Assembly: GCF_013167215.1 (NCBI RefSeq)
Contig: NZ_JABJWY010000009.1
Location: 124,001 to 188,000 of the forward strand
Length of the DNA stretch: 64,000 nucleotides
Direction: 5' to 3'
Origin: Sphingobacterium prati
GTDB lineage: Bacteria; Bacteroidota; Bacteroidia; Sphingobacteriales; Sphingobacteriaceae
In this document: positions 33,689-41,799 of the stretch, piece after piece
Layout: every line of letters begins with the position of its first letter
Numbering within the stretch: the stretch's first letter is position 1
The notes under the pieces: generated by a model
The model's input: only the letters and a program-made list of their open reading frames with translations
Databases searched by the model: none
What the model was told of the DNA's origin: nothing
Made by a program: the position numbers and the translations under genes

Positions 33689-35200
33689 TTAAAACTCACC
33701 TTCCAATATGTGGTACAGGTGTTCAAATTTCTGGAAGTTTTTAATATATACGGCGTGATTCTCGGCACTCGGCTTGTAATAGTGCTCTGTATCTTGCGTT
33801 CCCTCCGTTTGCTTGTTTTTTACGGTAGGCTCTCCCCTGTGTATACCCAATGCTTCCAAGCCTATCAATGCTGCTCCCCATGCAGAGCTTTCTACCGTAT
33901 TTTTGGTGAATACAGGTTTATTGAAAATGTCTGCAAGCATTTGCACCAACAACGATGAACGCGCTAAGCCGCCGCTTGCAAAGATCGTATGAATGGGGCC
34001 GGTGTTCTCCTCTAATGCGATTCCTACACTGTAAATTGCAAACAACATCCCTTCCATCATGGCCCGTGCAAAGTGCGCCCTGCCATGATGTAGTTGTATT
34101 CCAAAATAAACGCCTTTTGCATTGGAATTCCAATGAGGTGCACGTTCGCCGGTTAGATAGGGCAAGAATATCAAGCCCTCTGCCCCGGGAACGACGGAGT
34201 CGACCAAATCATCTAACAACGCGGAAGGATCGCCACCCGCTTCCATTTGGATAAATTCATGCAAAAAGTTATCCCGAAACCAGTTCCGTAATACACCGCC
34301 ATTGTTAACCGCGCCACCAATTATATATTCATTGGGTCTCAGTAGGTAAGTAAATAGCCTTTGTTTTTTTTCTTGATTTGCCTGCGCACTTGCTACGCGA
34401 ATAGCTCCACTGGTACCGACAGTTACCGAAGCCACCCCAGGGCTTATAGCCCCTACCCCGAGATTAGCCAAACATCCATCGCTGCCACCTATAACAAAAG
34501 GGGTATCTTCAGGGATGTGCATCAAAGCCGCAATTTCTCGGCTAGGCATATTTAAAATATAATCGACCGGAACTGGTGATGCTAGTTGCTCTTCCGATAT
34601 GCCCGTCAATCTTAACGCCTGATCAGACCATGTTAGCTGATGTATGTCGAAAAGCCCTGTTGCAGATGCAATGGAATGATCGACCACATAAACGCCAAAG
34701 AGCCGGTAAAAAAGAAATTCTTTGATACCGATAAACTTGTGCGACTGCGCAAATAATTTTTGATCGTTCGACTTTATCCACATTAATTTGCAGAGCAAAG
34801 ACATGGGATGTATGGGTGTGCCCGTCTGCTGATAAAGCAGCCTGCCTGCCTCACTTGCCTCCAAGGCAACCGCAATATCCTCGCTTCTGCGATCTGCCCA
34901 TATCATGCAATTGCTAAGTGGCTTGCCCGCCGAGTCAACAGCTATTAGTCCGTGCATAGCACTGCTCACCGAAATACATACGGGTTTCGGTATCTCGGCA
35001 CTAGATTGCTTTAAGCTAATCATTACATGCATAATAGACTCAATACATGCCCCATAAACAATCTCCGGATCTTGCTCATACCAGCCTTCCGACGGGTTTA
35101 ATATGGGATAAGGTATACTATACTGCGACAAGATGTTACCTTCGTAGTCAAATGCAACAGCTTTCGCAGATGATGTCCCAATGTCTAATCCAATAATCAT
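33689..35200 (-). CDS. gntK: FGGY family sugar-acid kinase, gluconokinase-like
   Basis: 503 residues. N-terminal MIIGLDIGTSSAKAVAFD is the FGGY phosphate-binding opening. CMIWADRRS, GGSDGCLANLGVGAI, LTGERAPHWN and FASGGLARSSLLVQM follow in order. It phosphorylates gluconate to 6-phosphogluconate with ATP; the closest memory is Bacillus GntK. Linked to the GntP permease and, divergently, to a broken 6-phosphogluconate dehydrogenase. A weak inverted repeat, TGTTG-GTTTA-CAACA (35243-35257), lies in its upstream region. Confidence 0.88.
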   Translation of the reverse strand: MIIGLDIGTSSAKAVAFDYEGNILSQYSIPYPILNPSEGWYEQDPEIVYGACIESIMHVMISLKQSSAEIPKPVCISVSSAMHGLIAVDSAGKPLSNCMIWADRRSEDIAVALEASEAGRLLYQQTGTPIHPMSLLCKLMWIKSNDQKLFAQSHKFIGIKEFLFYRLFGVYVVDHSIASATGLFDIHQLTWSDQALRLTGISEEQLASPVPVDYILNMPSREIAALMHIPEDTPFVIGGSDGCLANLGVGAISPGVASVTVGTSGAIRVASAQANQEKKQRLFTYLLRPNEYIIGGAVNNGGVLRNWFRDNFLHEFIQMEAGGDPSALLDDLVDSVVPGAEGLIFLPYLTGERAPHWNSNAKGVYFGIQLHHGRAHFARAMMEGMLFAIYSVGIALEENTGPIHTIFASGGLARSSLLVQMLADIFNKPVFTKNTVESSAWGAALIGLEALGIHRGEPTVKNKQTEGTQDTEHYYKPSAENHAVYIKNFQKFEHLYHILEGEF

Positions 35201-35381
35201 AAATAAAATTGATGTTTAGGAGAGTTCAATATACGGATTATCTGTTGGTTTACAACAAAAGATTCAATACCAGCGAAGTAATTGGAGCGAGAAAAGCGTC
35301 TCATACCGATCTGCTGATAATTGTCTCACATAGTATCAACAAAAATGGTAAATTTCATCTTAGAAAAACGGTATTAAACGA

Positions 35382-36505
35382 ATGAGTATAGATAAAATAA
35401 ATAACTACGATTTTGGAATTGTTGGACTTGGCGTAATGGGACGTAATTTATTGCTGAATATCGCCGACAACGGTTTCGCGGTAGCAGGATTAGACCTTGA
35501 TCCACAGAAAACTGAGTCATTGGAAGCTGAAGCAAGTGAAGGACACCGCATCAAAGTGACGACCCAAGTAAAAGAGTTTATAGGAGTTTTGCAACAACCC
35601 AGAGCAATTATACTTTTGGTGCCAGCCGGAAAGCCGGTTGATATGGCAATTGCCAGTCTTGTTCCGCTTTTGGATAAAGGAGATATAATCATCGACGGCG
35701 GAAACACGTACTTTGCGGATACAGACAGAAGATTTAATGAGCTTTCCGGGATGGGTATACATTTCTTCGGAATGGGCATATCTGGAGGAGAAAATGGTGC
35801 TCGTCGTGGGCCGAGTTTGATGCCCGGTGGCGACAGAAAGGCATACGAAAGGCTAAGGCCAATATTTGAGGCGGTTTCGGCCAAGGTAATAGGCGAGCCC
35901 TGTGCGGAATTTTTAGGCAACGGGTCGGCCGGTGCCGGTGATTGACGCAGCGGTCAATATGCGCGATATGTCCAAATACAAGCCCGAGCGTTTGGAGGCA
36001 GCAAAATTACTTCATTGGGAGCGATGAGCTGTTGATCTCCCCACAACAGCTCATCGCTCGCTTAAAAGATGCATTGTACTTTGTGATCATCACGACCTAT
36101 GCGCAAGGTTTGGCACAGCTTACTGTTGCATCTGAAAGCTACAGCTATGAGCTAGATTTACAGGTGGTAACCAAAGTTTGGCGTGGCGGCTGCATTATTC
36201 GCGCGGCTTTGCTCGAGGACTTTAGAAAAGCCTATGCGGCCAATCCGGACTTGCGTAATATCCTACTCGATAGCGCCATTGCACACAAGTTGCTGAGCAC
36301 GCAGGCCAGCCTTCGCGAGGTATTGAAAGATGCTATCGCAAACGGGATACCCGTACCCGGATACGTAAACGCACTCTCTTATTTTGATGCCTACCGATCG
36401 GAAAAATTACCTACAAATATAATACAAGCACAACGAGACTATTTTGGCGCACATACCTATGAACGTATTGATCAGGAAGGTATCTTTCACACACTTTGGC
36501 ATTAA
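35382..36505 (+). pseudogene. gnd: 6-phosphogluconate dehydrogenase, broken by deletion and frameshift
   Basis: The first 187 codons give an intact N-terminal domain (FGIVGLGVMGRNLLLNIADN, IIDGGNTYFADTDRR, GISGGENGARRGPSLMPGG) that stops after GSAGAG. The sequence then resumes in another frame with PVIDAAVNMRDMSKYKPERL, a piece normally about 105 codons further on, so roughly 315 bp is missing; the repeated GCCGGTG at the junction is a likely microhomology. A second frameshift at about 36010-36060 follows. The C-terminal domain then reads normally (QALYF-type ALYFVIITTYAQGLAQ, KVWRGGCIIRAALLEDF, RDYFGAHTYERIDQEGIFH) to 36505. The active-site lysine segment is among the lost residues. It cannot make active enzyme. 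Confidence 0.92.
36019..36059. repeat. perfect 16-bp palindrome inside the gnd pseudogene
   Basis: GAGCGATGAGCTGTTG (36019-36034) is the exact reverse complement of CAACAGCTCATCGCTC (36044-36059), 9-nt loop. The right arm fits the gnd reading frame (QQLIAR); the left arm does not. It looks like a fold-back copy made when a replication strand switched template. Confidence 0.85.
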
Positions 36506-36550
36506 GGGACAAAAGCTTGAAGATTCGATTTAATCTTCGTTTAAAACGCA

Positions 36551-36583
36551 AAAAAGCGGCTTTTTTATATAAAGCCGCTTTTT
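36551..36583 (+). terminator. intrinsic terminator after gnd
   Basis: A perfect 13-bp stem, AAAAAGCGGCTTT (36551-36563) and AAAGCCGCTTTTT (36571-36583). Confidence 0.85.
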
Positions 36584-36590
36584 ATAACTG

Positions 36591-36662
36591 AGCCTCCTAT
36601 CGGGATGAACCAATGACCTGCTGATTACAAGTCAGTTGCTCTACCAGCTGAGCTAAAAAGGT
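36591..36662 (-). pseudogene. degenerate tRNA-Thr (TGT)
   Basis: On the minus strand the D-arm (GCTCAGCTGGTAGAGC) and anticodon loop CTTGTAA (anticodon TGT) are intact. The 5' acceptor reads ACCTTTT where AGGAGGC on the 3' side would need GCCTCCT, so pair 1-72 is A.C and two pairs are wobbles. The last anticodon-stem pair (27-43) is A.C. The T-loop is 6 nt (TTCATC) instead of 7, lacking the G of TTCGA. With 72 nt in all, it is probably a non-functional tRNA relic. Confidence 0.65.
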
Positions 36663-36784
36663 TTCGTTTACAGATAAAGTTCATGATTTCTGTACTGCAA
36701 ATATCGGGATTCGAGCAAAAAATTGTAATGTATGATTATATGTGATAGACTAACAGCATACATTACACTCCGTTGATTTAGATG

Positions 36785-38416
36785 CTATCGCTCAATATCC
36801 TTCAAATTGCTCATTTTCTTATATTCCAGGAATCCTTTGATGTCCTCAAAATGTTCACGGACACGTTTATTGCCAAATTCGAATACTTTCTCCGCTAAAC
36901 CGTCCAAAAAGTCACGGTCATGTGAAACGAGGATCAATGTACCATCAAAATCTTTTAAGGCATCCTTTATAATATCCTTGGTCTTCATATCCAAATGGTT
37001 TGTAGGCTCATCCAGAATCAGCACATTCACAGGCTCCAAAAGAAGTTTTATCATCGCTAGACGCGTACGCTCACCCCCGGATAATACCTTAACTTTTTTG
37101 GTCGTGTCGTCTCCACTGAACATGAAAGCGCCCAAAAGATCTTTCATTTTTACACGCACATCGCCTACCGCGATTTGGTCAATGGTATCAAAAACAGTCA
37201 GTTCACCATCCAGCAAGGCCGCTTGATTCTGAGCAAAATAACCAATCTTGGCATTATGACCTACCTTTAGCGTTCCTTCAAAATCTATCTCGCCCATAAT
37301 GGCTTTGATCATGGTCGATTTACCCTCTCCATTTTTACCGACAAAAGCAACCTTTTCTCCACGTTCAATCACCATATTGGCTTTTTGGAATACCACATGC
37401 TCATCATAAGCTTTAGTAAGGTCCTCGACAATGACTGGATATTGCCCCGACCGAGGTGAAGGTGGAAATTTTAGGCGCAAGGCCGAAGTATCCACTTCGT
37501 CAATTTCGATAACCTCTAATTTCTCCAACATCTTTACGCGCGATTGTACCTGTAAGGTCTTGGAATAAGTGCCTCTGAAGCGATCAATGAATTCCTGATT
37601 GTCAGCAATAAAACGCTGCTGTTCCTCATAAGCTTTCAATTGATGCTGACGTCTTTCCTGACGCAGTTCCAAATAGTGGCTATATTTAGCTCGATAGTCA
37701 TAAATACGACCCATCGTCACCTCAATGGTACGGTTGGTGATATTATCAACAAATGCCCTATCGTGTGAAATAACAATAACTGCCTTGGCTGAATTTACCA
37801 GGAAATCCTCCAGCCATTGGATACTCTCGATATCCATGTGGTTGGTAGGCTCATCAAGCAAAATCAGATCGGGCTTTTTCAATAATATCTTGGCCAGCTC
37901 GATACGCATGCGCCATCCTCCTGAGAACTCCGAGGTCTGTCGGGTAAAGTCAGAACGTTCGAAACCAAGCCCCTTCAATACCTTTTCTACTTCCGCGTCG
38001 TAATTGACCTCTTCGATCGAATAAAATTTCTCACTCAGTTCCGACACCCGTTCGATCAACAGCATGTAATCATCCGATTCATAATCTGTACGGATATTCA
38101 ATTGCTCGTTCAGACGCTCCAATTCATCCCGCATCCCATACACCTCCTCAAAAGCTTTGGATGTTTCCTCAAAAACCGTTACATGGTCCTGTGTCAACAA
38201 ATGTTGTGGTAGGTATGCAATGACCGCATCTTTAGGGCCAGCGACATTCCCCGTCGTAGGCTTACCCACCCCGGCGATAATTTTCAGCAAGGTAGATTTA
38301 CCCGCACCGTTCTTACCCATCAATGCAATCTTATCATTCTCATTGATGGAGAATGATACATCCGAAAAAAGAGTTGTTCCCCCAAAGGAAACAGAAATAT
38401 TATTTACGTCAATCAC
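36785..38416 (-). CDS. ABC-F family ATPase
   Basis: 543 residues from a GTG start at 38416 (VIDVNNISVSFGGTTLFSDV). There are two ATPase domains: Walker A GKNGAGKST and GKNGEGKST, signatures SGGWRMRIELA and LSGGERTRLAM, both with ILLDEPTNHMD-type Walker B. The linker between them carries the charged arm typical of ABC-F translation factors. No membrane domain. These proteins act on the ribosome; which subgroup (EttA, Uup or YdiF-like) I cannot fix. Longer upstream frames exist, but a minus-strand -7 element at 38440-38447 means they are not transcribed. Confidence 0.9.
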   Translation of the reverse strand: MIDVNNISVSFGGTTLFSDVSFSINENDKIALMGKNGAGKSTLLKIIAGVGKPTTGNVAGPKDAVIAYLPQHLLTQDHVTVFEETSKAFEEVYGMRDELERLNEQLNIRTDYESDDYMLLIERVSELSEKFYSIEEVNYDAEVEKVLKGLGFERSDFTRQTSEFSGGWRMRIELAKILLKKPDLILLDEPTNHMDIESIQWLEDFLVNSAKAVIVISHDRAFVDNITNRTIEVTMGRIYDYRAKYSHYLELRQERRQHQLKAYEEQQRFIADNQEFIDRFRGTYSKTLQVQSRVKMLEKLEVIEIDEVDTSALRLKFPPSPRSGQYPVIVEDLTKAYDEHVVFQKANMVIERGEKVAFVGKNGEGKSTMIKAIMGEIDFEGTLKVGHNAKIGYFAQNQAALLDGELTVFDTIDQIAVGDVRVKMKDLLGAFMFSGDDTTKKVKVLSGGERTRLAMIKLLLEPVNVLILDEPTNHLDMKTKDIIKDALKDFDGTLILVSHDRDFLDGLAEKVFEFGNKRVREHFEDIKGFLEYKKMSNLKDIER

Positions 38417-38439
38417 TGTATGTACACTTAAATTTGCCA

Positions 38440-38447
38440 CAAAGATA
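38440..38447 (-). promoter_or_regulatory. -7 element of the ABC-F gene
   Basis: TATCTTTG on the minus strand, a perfect TAnnTTTG. Transcription would begin near 38433, leaving a leader of about 17 nt before the GTG at 38416 and excluding upstream start codons. Confidence 0.65.
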
Positions 38448-38488
38448 AGCGAATCAATCTTATAAATAGACAATGGAGCATTTTTGTG

Positions 38489-38496
38489 TATCTTTG
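38489..38496 (+). promoter_or_regulatory. -7 element of trmD, implying a leaderless mRNA
   Basis: TATCTTTG ends 4 nt before the trmD ATG at 38501. With this spacing the transcript would begin at or next to the A of the start codon. Confidence 0.6.
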
Positions 38497-38500
38497 TGCC

Positions 38501-39178
38501 ATGCGTTTTGATATTATTACGGTCTTACCAGACCTTTTGGAAAGTCCATTTGCACACTCTATTTTGCAACGTGCAAAAAATAAAGGCCTCGCGGAGATAT
38601 ATGTACACAATTTAAGAGATTACTCAACTAATAAGCACAAAAGTGTAGACGATTACCCCTATGGCGGTGGCTCCGGCATGGTACTCCAGATCGAGCCCTT
38701 TGCCAAGTGCATTGAACAATTGCAGGCTGAACGGGCATACGATGAAATCATCTATATGACTCCCGATGGTGAAACTTTCAATCAGGATATCGCAAATAGG
38801 CTCTCGACAAAGGGTAACATGATGATTCTCTGCGGTCACTACAAAGGCATAGACCAGCGCATCAGGGATATCTACGTGACAAAGGAAATCTCGGTAGGTG
38901 ATTATGTGCTATCTGGGGGTGAACTTCCAGCAGCAATTGTTACAGACGCAATCATCCGCCTGATCCCCGGAGTTTTATCCGATGAGACCTCTGCACTTTC
39001 GGATTCTTTTCAAGATGGTTTATTGGATGCACCGATCTATACGCGCCCCGCAGACTGGAAAGGGCACAAAGTACCCGATATTCTGCTCAGCGGACACGAA
39101 GCAAATATCGCCACCTGGAAGCATGAACAACAGTTGAAAAGAACGCAGGAAAGACGCCCAGATTTATTAAATGATTAA
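38501..39178 (+). CDS. trmD: tRNA (guanine-37-N1)-methyltransferase
   Basis: 225 residues from ATG at 38501 ([17 protein letters not shown]), the normal TrmD start; an in-frame ATG at 38486 lies upstream of the -7 element. The SPOUT-fold features [27 protein letters not shown] and VLSGGELPA, which form the knotted SAM site, are present. It methylates G37 next to the anticodon of tRNAs reading CNN codons and prevents +1 frameshifts. In many bacteria trmD sits with rpsP and rplS; here it is alone and divergent from the ABC-F gene. Confidence 0.97.
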   Translation: MRFDIITVLPDLLESPFAHSILQRAKNKGLAEIYVHNLRDYSTNKHKSVDDYPYGGGSGMVLQIEPFAKCIEQLQAERAYDEIIYMTPDGETFNQDIANRLSTKGNMMILCGHYKGIDQRIRDIYVTKEISVGDYVLSGGELPAAIVTDAIIRLIPGVLSDETSALSDSFQDGLLDAPIYTRPADWKGHKVPDILLSGHEANIATWKHEQQLKRTQERRPDLLND

Positions 39179-39215
39179 GAAATATGGGGAATTTTTGTTT
39201 TTTTATCACAAAAAG

Positions 39216-39245
39216 TTTGCTTATTTATTTTTTTTTATAAATTTG
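39216..39245 (+). promoter_or_regulatory. promoter of the trp operon
   Basis: TTTG (39216-39219), 18 nt, TAAATTTG (39238-39245), a perfect -7 element. Transcription should start about 39250, so the leader peptide ATG at 39253 is practically at the 5' end. Confidence 0.75.
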
Positions 39246-39252
39246 TGTAATA

Positions 39253-39315
39253 ATGACACGAAGATATACAAATACAAATTGGTGGTGGCCTGAAGCAATA
39301 AGCATCGGGAACTAA
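39253..39315 (+). CDS. trpL: trp leader peptide
   Basis: 20 codons, MTRRYTNTNWWWPEAISIGN and stop. Three consecutive TGG codons (39280-39288) mark it as a tryptophan-sensing leader. It is too short for ordinary gene finding. Ribosomes stalled at the Trp codons leave 39301-39309 uncovered, which can pair with the terminator arm (see the attenuator entry). Finishing translation would cover it. It precedes trpE by 120 nt. Confidence 0.9.
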   Translation: MTRRYTNTNWWWPEAISIGN

Positions 39316-39398
39316 TTGGTATTGTCAAAATATTTCATAATCAACCAAAACCATTTATGGAAATTCCAAACCCGATGCTAGACAGTATCGGGTTTTTT
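39301..39398 (+). promoter_or_regulatory. trp attenuator: antiterminator and terminator
   Basis: The terminator stem is CCCGATGCT-AGAC-AGTATCGGG (39371-39392), extended by AAA/TTT and followed by a T-run to 39399. AGCATCGGG (39301-39309), inside the end of the leader peptide, is the exact reverse complement of CCCGATGCT (39371-39379) and would form the antiterminator. So low tryptophan, with the ribosome stalled at the WWW codons, favours read-through into trpE. Confidence 0.88.
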
Positions 39399-39434
39399 TA
39401 TGTATAAAATTAGCACAGCGAAGAAAAGAATAAA

Positions 39435-40838
39435 ATGAAGTATAAATTCAAAACACAGAGCAGAAAGTTGCTCGCCGATACAACAACACCGGTGAGTATT
39501 TATCTTCGGTTACGGGATATCTTTCCAAATTCACTGCTATTGGAAAGTTCGGACTACCACAGTCGTGACAATAACATCAGTTATATCTGTTGCCAGCCTA
39601 TCGCAGGTATTCAGCTCGACGAGCGGGAACTGACCTTAACCTATCCCGGAAAAGAACGGATTGTCAAAAATGCATATGAAATTGACTTGCGCCAGGAGGT
39701 TTCAGATTTTCGGAATTCTTTTGAAGATTCAACGATCGCCGAACTGAATTTAACCTCCAATGGTCTATTCGGTTACTTTACATTTGACTGCATTGAGCAT
39801 TTTGAGGATATCAAGCTGACCACAGCTGCCGATCCGGCGCGGAAAATTCCATTTATGCAATATCACGTCTACAAGTACGTGATTGCCATTGACCATTTTC
39901 GTAACCAGCTTTATATCTTTGAACACCTTTTGGAAGATGAAGAGTCGGAACTGGAACGTATACAATTCCTGATCCAGAACAAAAACTTTCCGGAGTATAC
40001 ATTTAAATTAGCTGGTGAAGAACGTTCCAATCGGACAGATGAGGAGCACCGTCAATTGGTAAAAAAAATGAAGGAACATATCCAACGTGGTGACGTATTT
40101 CAGATTGTTCCTTCCCGTGGGTTCAGAACACCTTTCTCGGGAGACGAATTTAATGTCTATCGTGCATTGCGTTCCATCAACCCCTCGCCTTACCTATTCT
40201 ATTTTGATTATGGTGATTTTAAATTATTCGGATCATCGCCCGAGGCGCAGTTGCGCATCCACGGCAAACAGGCGACTATCTTCCCTATTGCCGGAACGTT
40301 CAAAAGAACCGGAAACATGGAAGAAGATCAAAAAATTGCCTCAAGATTGAAGCAAGATCCAAAAGAGACATCCGAACATGTGATGTTGGTAGACCTTGCC
40401 CGGAATGATCTGAGCAGACACTGCACCCAGGTAAAGGTTGAATCCTATATGGAACCACAATATTATTCCCATATCATCCATCTGGTATCGAAGGTAACTG
40501 GCGTCCTGAAGGACAATATCAACCCCTTCGACATTGTAGGGGATACTTATCCTGCCGGAACATTGTCCGGAGCACCAAAACATATGGCCCTGACGCTCAT
40601 TGATCGTTATGAAGGATTACAACGTTCTTTCTACTCGGGAGCAATCGGTTTTATGGGTTTCAATGGAGATTTCAATCATGCCATCATGATCCGCTCCTTC
40701 CTGAGCAAACAAAATACCCTGCATTATCAGGCGGGTGGCGGAATTGTACTGGACTCCGATCCGGAAATGGAACTTCAGGAAGTCAATAATAAAATAGCTG
40801 CTTTGCGAAAAGCATTACAATTAGCAGAAACGTTATGA
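39435..40838 (+). CDS. trpE: anthranilate synthase component I
   Basis: 467 residues. It converts chorismate with ammonia or glutamine to anthranilate, the first committed step of tryptophan synthesis. The chorismate-binding half has FQIVPSRGF, FGSSPEAQLR, IFPIAGTFKR and YSGAIGFMGFNG, all typical of TrpE. The Trp feedback site typically lies in the N-terminal part (LLESSDY at about 36). It is attenuator-controlled and overlaps the chorismate mutase gene by 4 bp (ATGA). Confidence 0.96.
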   Translation: MKYKFKTQSRKLLADTTTPVSIYLRLRDIFPNSLLLESSDYHSRDNNISYICCQPIAGIQLDERELTLTYPGKERIVKNAYEIDLRQEVSDFRNSFEDSTIAELNLTSNGLFGYFTFDCIEHFEDIKLTTAADPARKIPFMQYHVYKYVIAIDHFRNQLYIFEHLLEDEESELERIQFLIQNKNFPEYTFKLAGEERSNRTDEEHRQLVKKMKEHIQRGDVFQIVPSRGFRTPFSGDEFNVYRALRSINPSPYLFYFDYGDFKLFGSSPEAQLRIHGKQATIFPIAGTFKRTGNMEEDQKIASRLKQDPKETSEHVMLVDLARNDLSRHCTQVKVESYMEPQYYSHIIHLVSKVTGVLKDNINPFDIVGDTYPAGTLSGAPKHMALTLIDRYEGLQRSFYSGAIGFMGFNGDFNHAIMIRSFLSKQNTLHYQAGGGIVLDSDPEMELQEVNNKIAALRKALQLAETL

Positions 40839-41128
40839 TAAGACCATTAGAATACTGTGTCAATACCCAACATATCAATGTTTCGATCGACACCATCGAC
40901 AACCGCATCGTTGAACTGTTGGCCTTACGGAAAACATATCTCAATAAGGCGAAAACATTGGATGATCATACAGATACTGAGCAACATATTGTTAAAAATA
41001 TCGGCAGCAATCAGGCGACACTAGCCAAGAAATTCGATCTGCCGGTTGAATTTGTACAAGCTATATTTCAGGAAATAGATAATTACTTTAATCAGGACTA
41101 TACAACAAGAGGTTATGAGCAACAATAA
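40835..41128 (+). CDS. chorismate mutase-like protein (AroQ fold)
   Basis: 97 residues, all helical. SIDTIDNRIVELLALRKTYL matches the first helix of AroQ-type chorismate mutases, including the IDxxDxxIxxLLxxR pattern; the last helix, FVQAIFQEIDNYF, also fits. It would turn chorismate to prephenate, the branch towards Phe/Tyr, and so compete with TrpE. It sits between trpE and trpG with overlaps of 4 and 14 bp on either side. It could instead bind chorismate without catalysis, as a regulator or partner. Confidence 0.7.
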   Translation: MIRPLEYCVNTQHINVSIDTIDNRIVELLALRKTYLNKAKTLDDHTDTEQHIVKNIGSNQATLAKKFDLPVEFVQAIFQEIDNYFNQDYTTRGYEQQ

Positions 41129-41687
41129 AATCGTTGTCATCGACAATTACGATTCATTCACCTATAATTTGGTTCATTTGCTCCAGGAGTTGGGACAAGA
41201 CTACGTGGTGTTGAGAAATGATAAATTCAAACTGGAAGAGCTGGAAGCTTTTGATAAGATCCTTCTTTCCCCTGGCCCCGGAATTCCTGAGGAGGCTGGT
41301 TTATTGCTTGATGTGATCCGTACCTATGCTCCGCACAAAAGTATATTGGGGATCTGTTTAGGCCAACAGGCGATCGCCGAAGTATTTGGCGGCACCTTAT
41401 TTAATATGGAAAAGCCTTTGCATGGCGTCGCAACAAGCATTATTGTAACGGATGAATCCGAAAAGTTATTTCGGGATTTCCCAAAAGACTCCAAAATTGG
41501 TCGCTACCATTCATGGGCGGTGAATAAAGATACATTGCCGAATACACTTAAAGTTACGGCTGTGGATGAAAATGGCATCATCATGGCACTGACGCATAGG
41601 GAATATGATGTGCGTGGAATGCAGTTCCATCCGGAATCAGTACTCACAACAAATGGAAAAAAATTAATTGAAAACTGGCTAGTTTAG
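41115..41687 (+). CDS. trpG: anthranilate synthase component II (glutamine amidotransferase)
   Basis: 190 residues, class I glutamine amidotransferase. It opens VVIDNYDSFTYNLVHLLQEL. The nucleophilic cysteine is in ILGICLGQQAIAEVFGG. The catalytic His and Glu are in GMQFHPESV. It supplies ammonia from glutamine to TrpE. It can also serve para-aminobenzoate synthesis in some bacteria; being in a trp operon favours TrpG. Overlaps the chorismate mutase gene by 14 bp. Confidence 0.95.
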   Translation: MSNNKIVVIDNYDSFTYNLVHLLQELGQDYVVLRNDKFKLEELEAFDKILLSPGPGIPEEAGLLLDVIRTYAPHKSILGICLGQQAIAEVFGGTLFNMEKPLHGVATSIIVTDESEKLFRDFPKDSKIGRYHSWAVNKDTLPNTLKVTAVDENGIIMALTHREYDVRGMQFHPESVLTTNGKKLIENWLV

Positions 41688-41799
41688 TATCTCAAGACTT
41701 AAACTGCAATACTAAAAAATTAAAATAGAGAAAATCTGTCAGCCGAAGGCTTAAAGTACTAAAATCTCAATACTCAATACTAATATCTTAATACTACAA
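41688..41799. other. trpG-trpC gap with repeated AATACT words
   Basis: 112 bp between trpG and trpC. From 41754 on it is nearly all repeats: AGTACTAAAATCT, CAATACT, CAATACTAATATCT and TAATACTAC in succession. The same wording occurs before flotillin (15220-15259). In many trp operons trpD lies at this point; it is absent here. Confidence 0.6.

Noticed and set aside
36019..36059. The gnd palindrome as an intrinsic terminator
   Set aside because: It lies inside coding sequence, has no T-run, and only one arm belongs to the gene; a true terminator follows at 36551-36583.
35942..36505. Independent gene start at 35942
   Set aside because: Its first 25 codons are gnd sequence read in the wrong frame; the rest is the C-terminal domain of gnd. 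Treated as part of the pseudogene.
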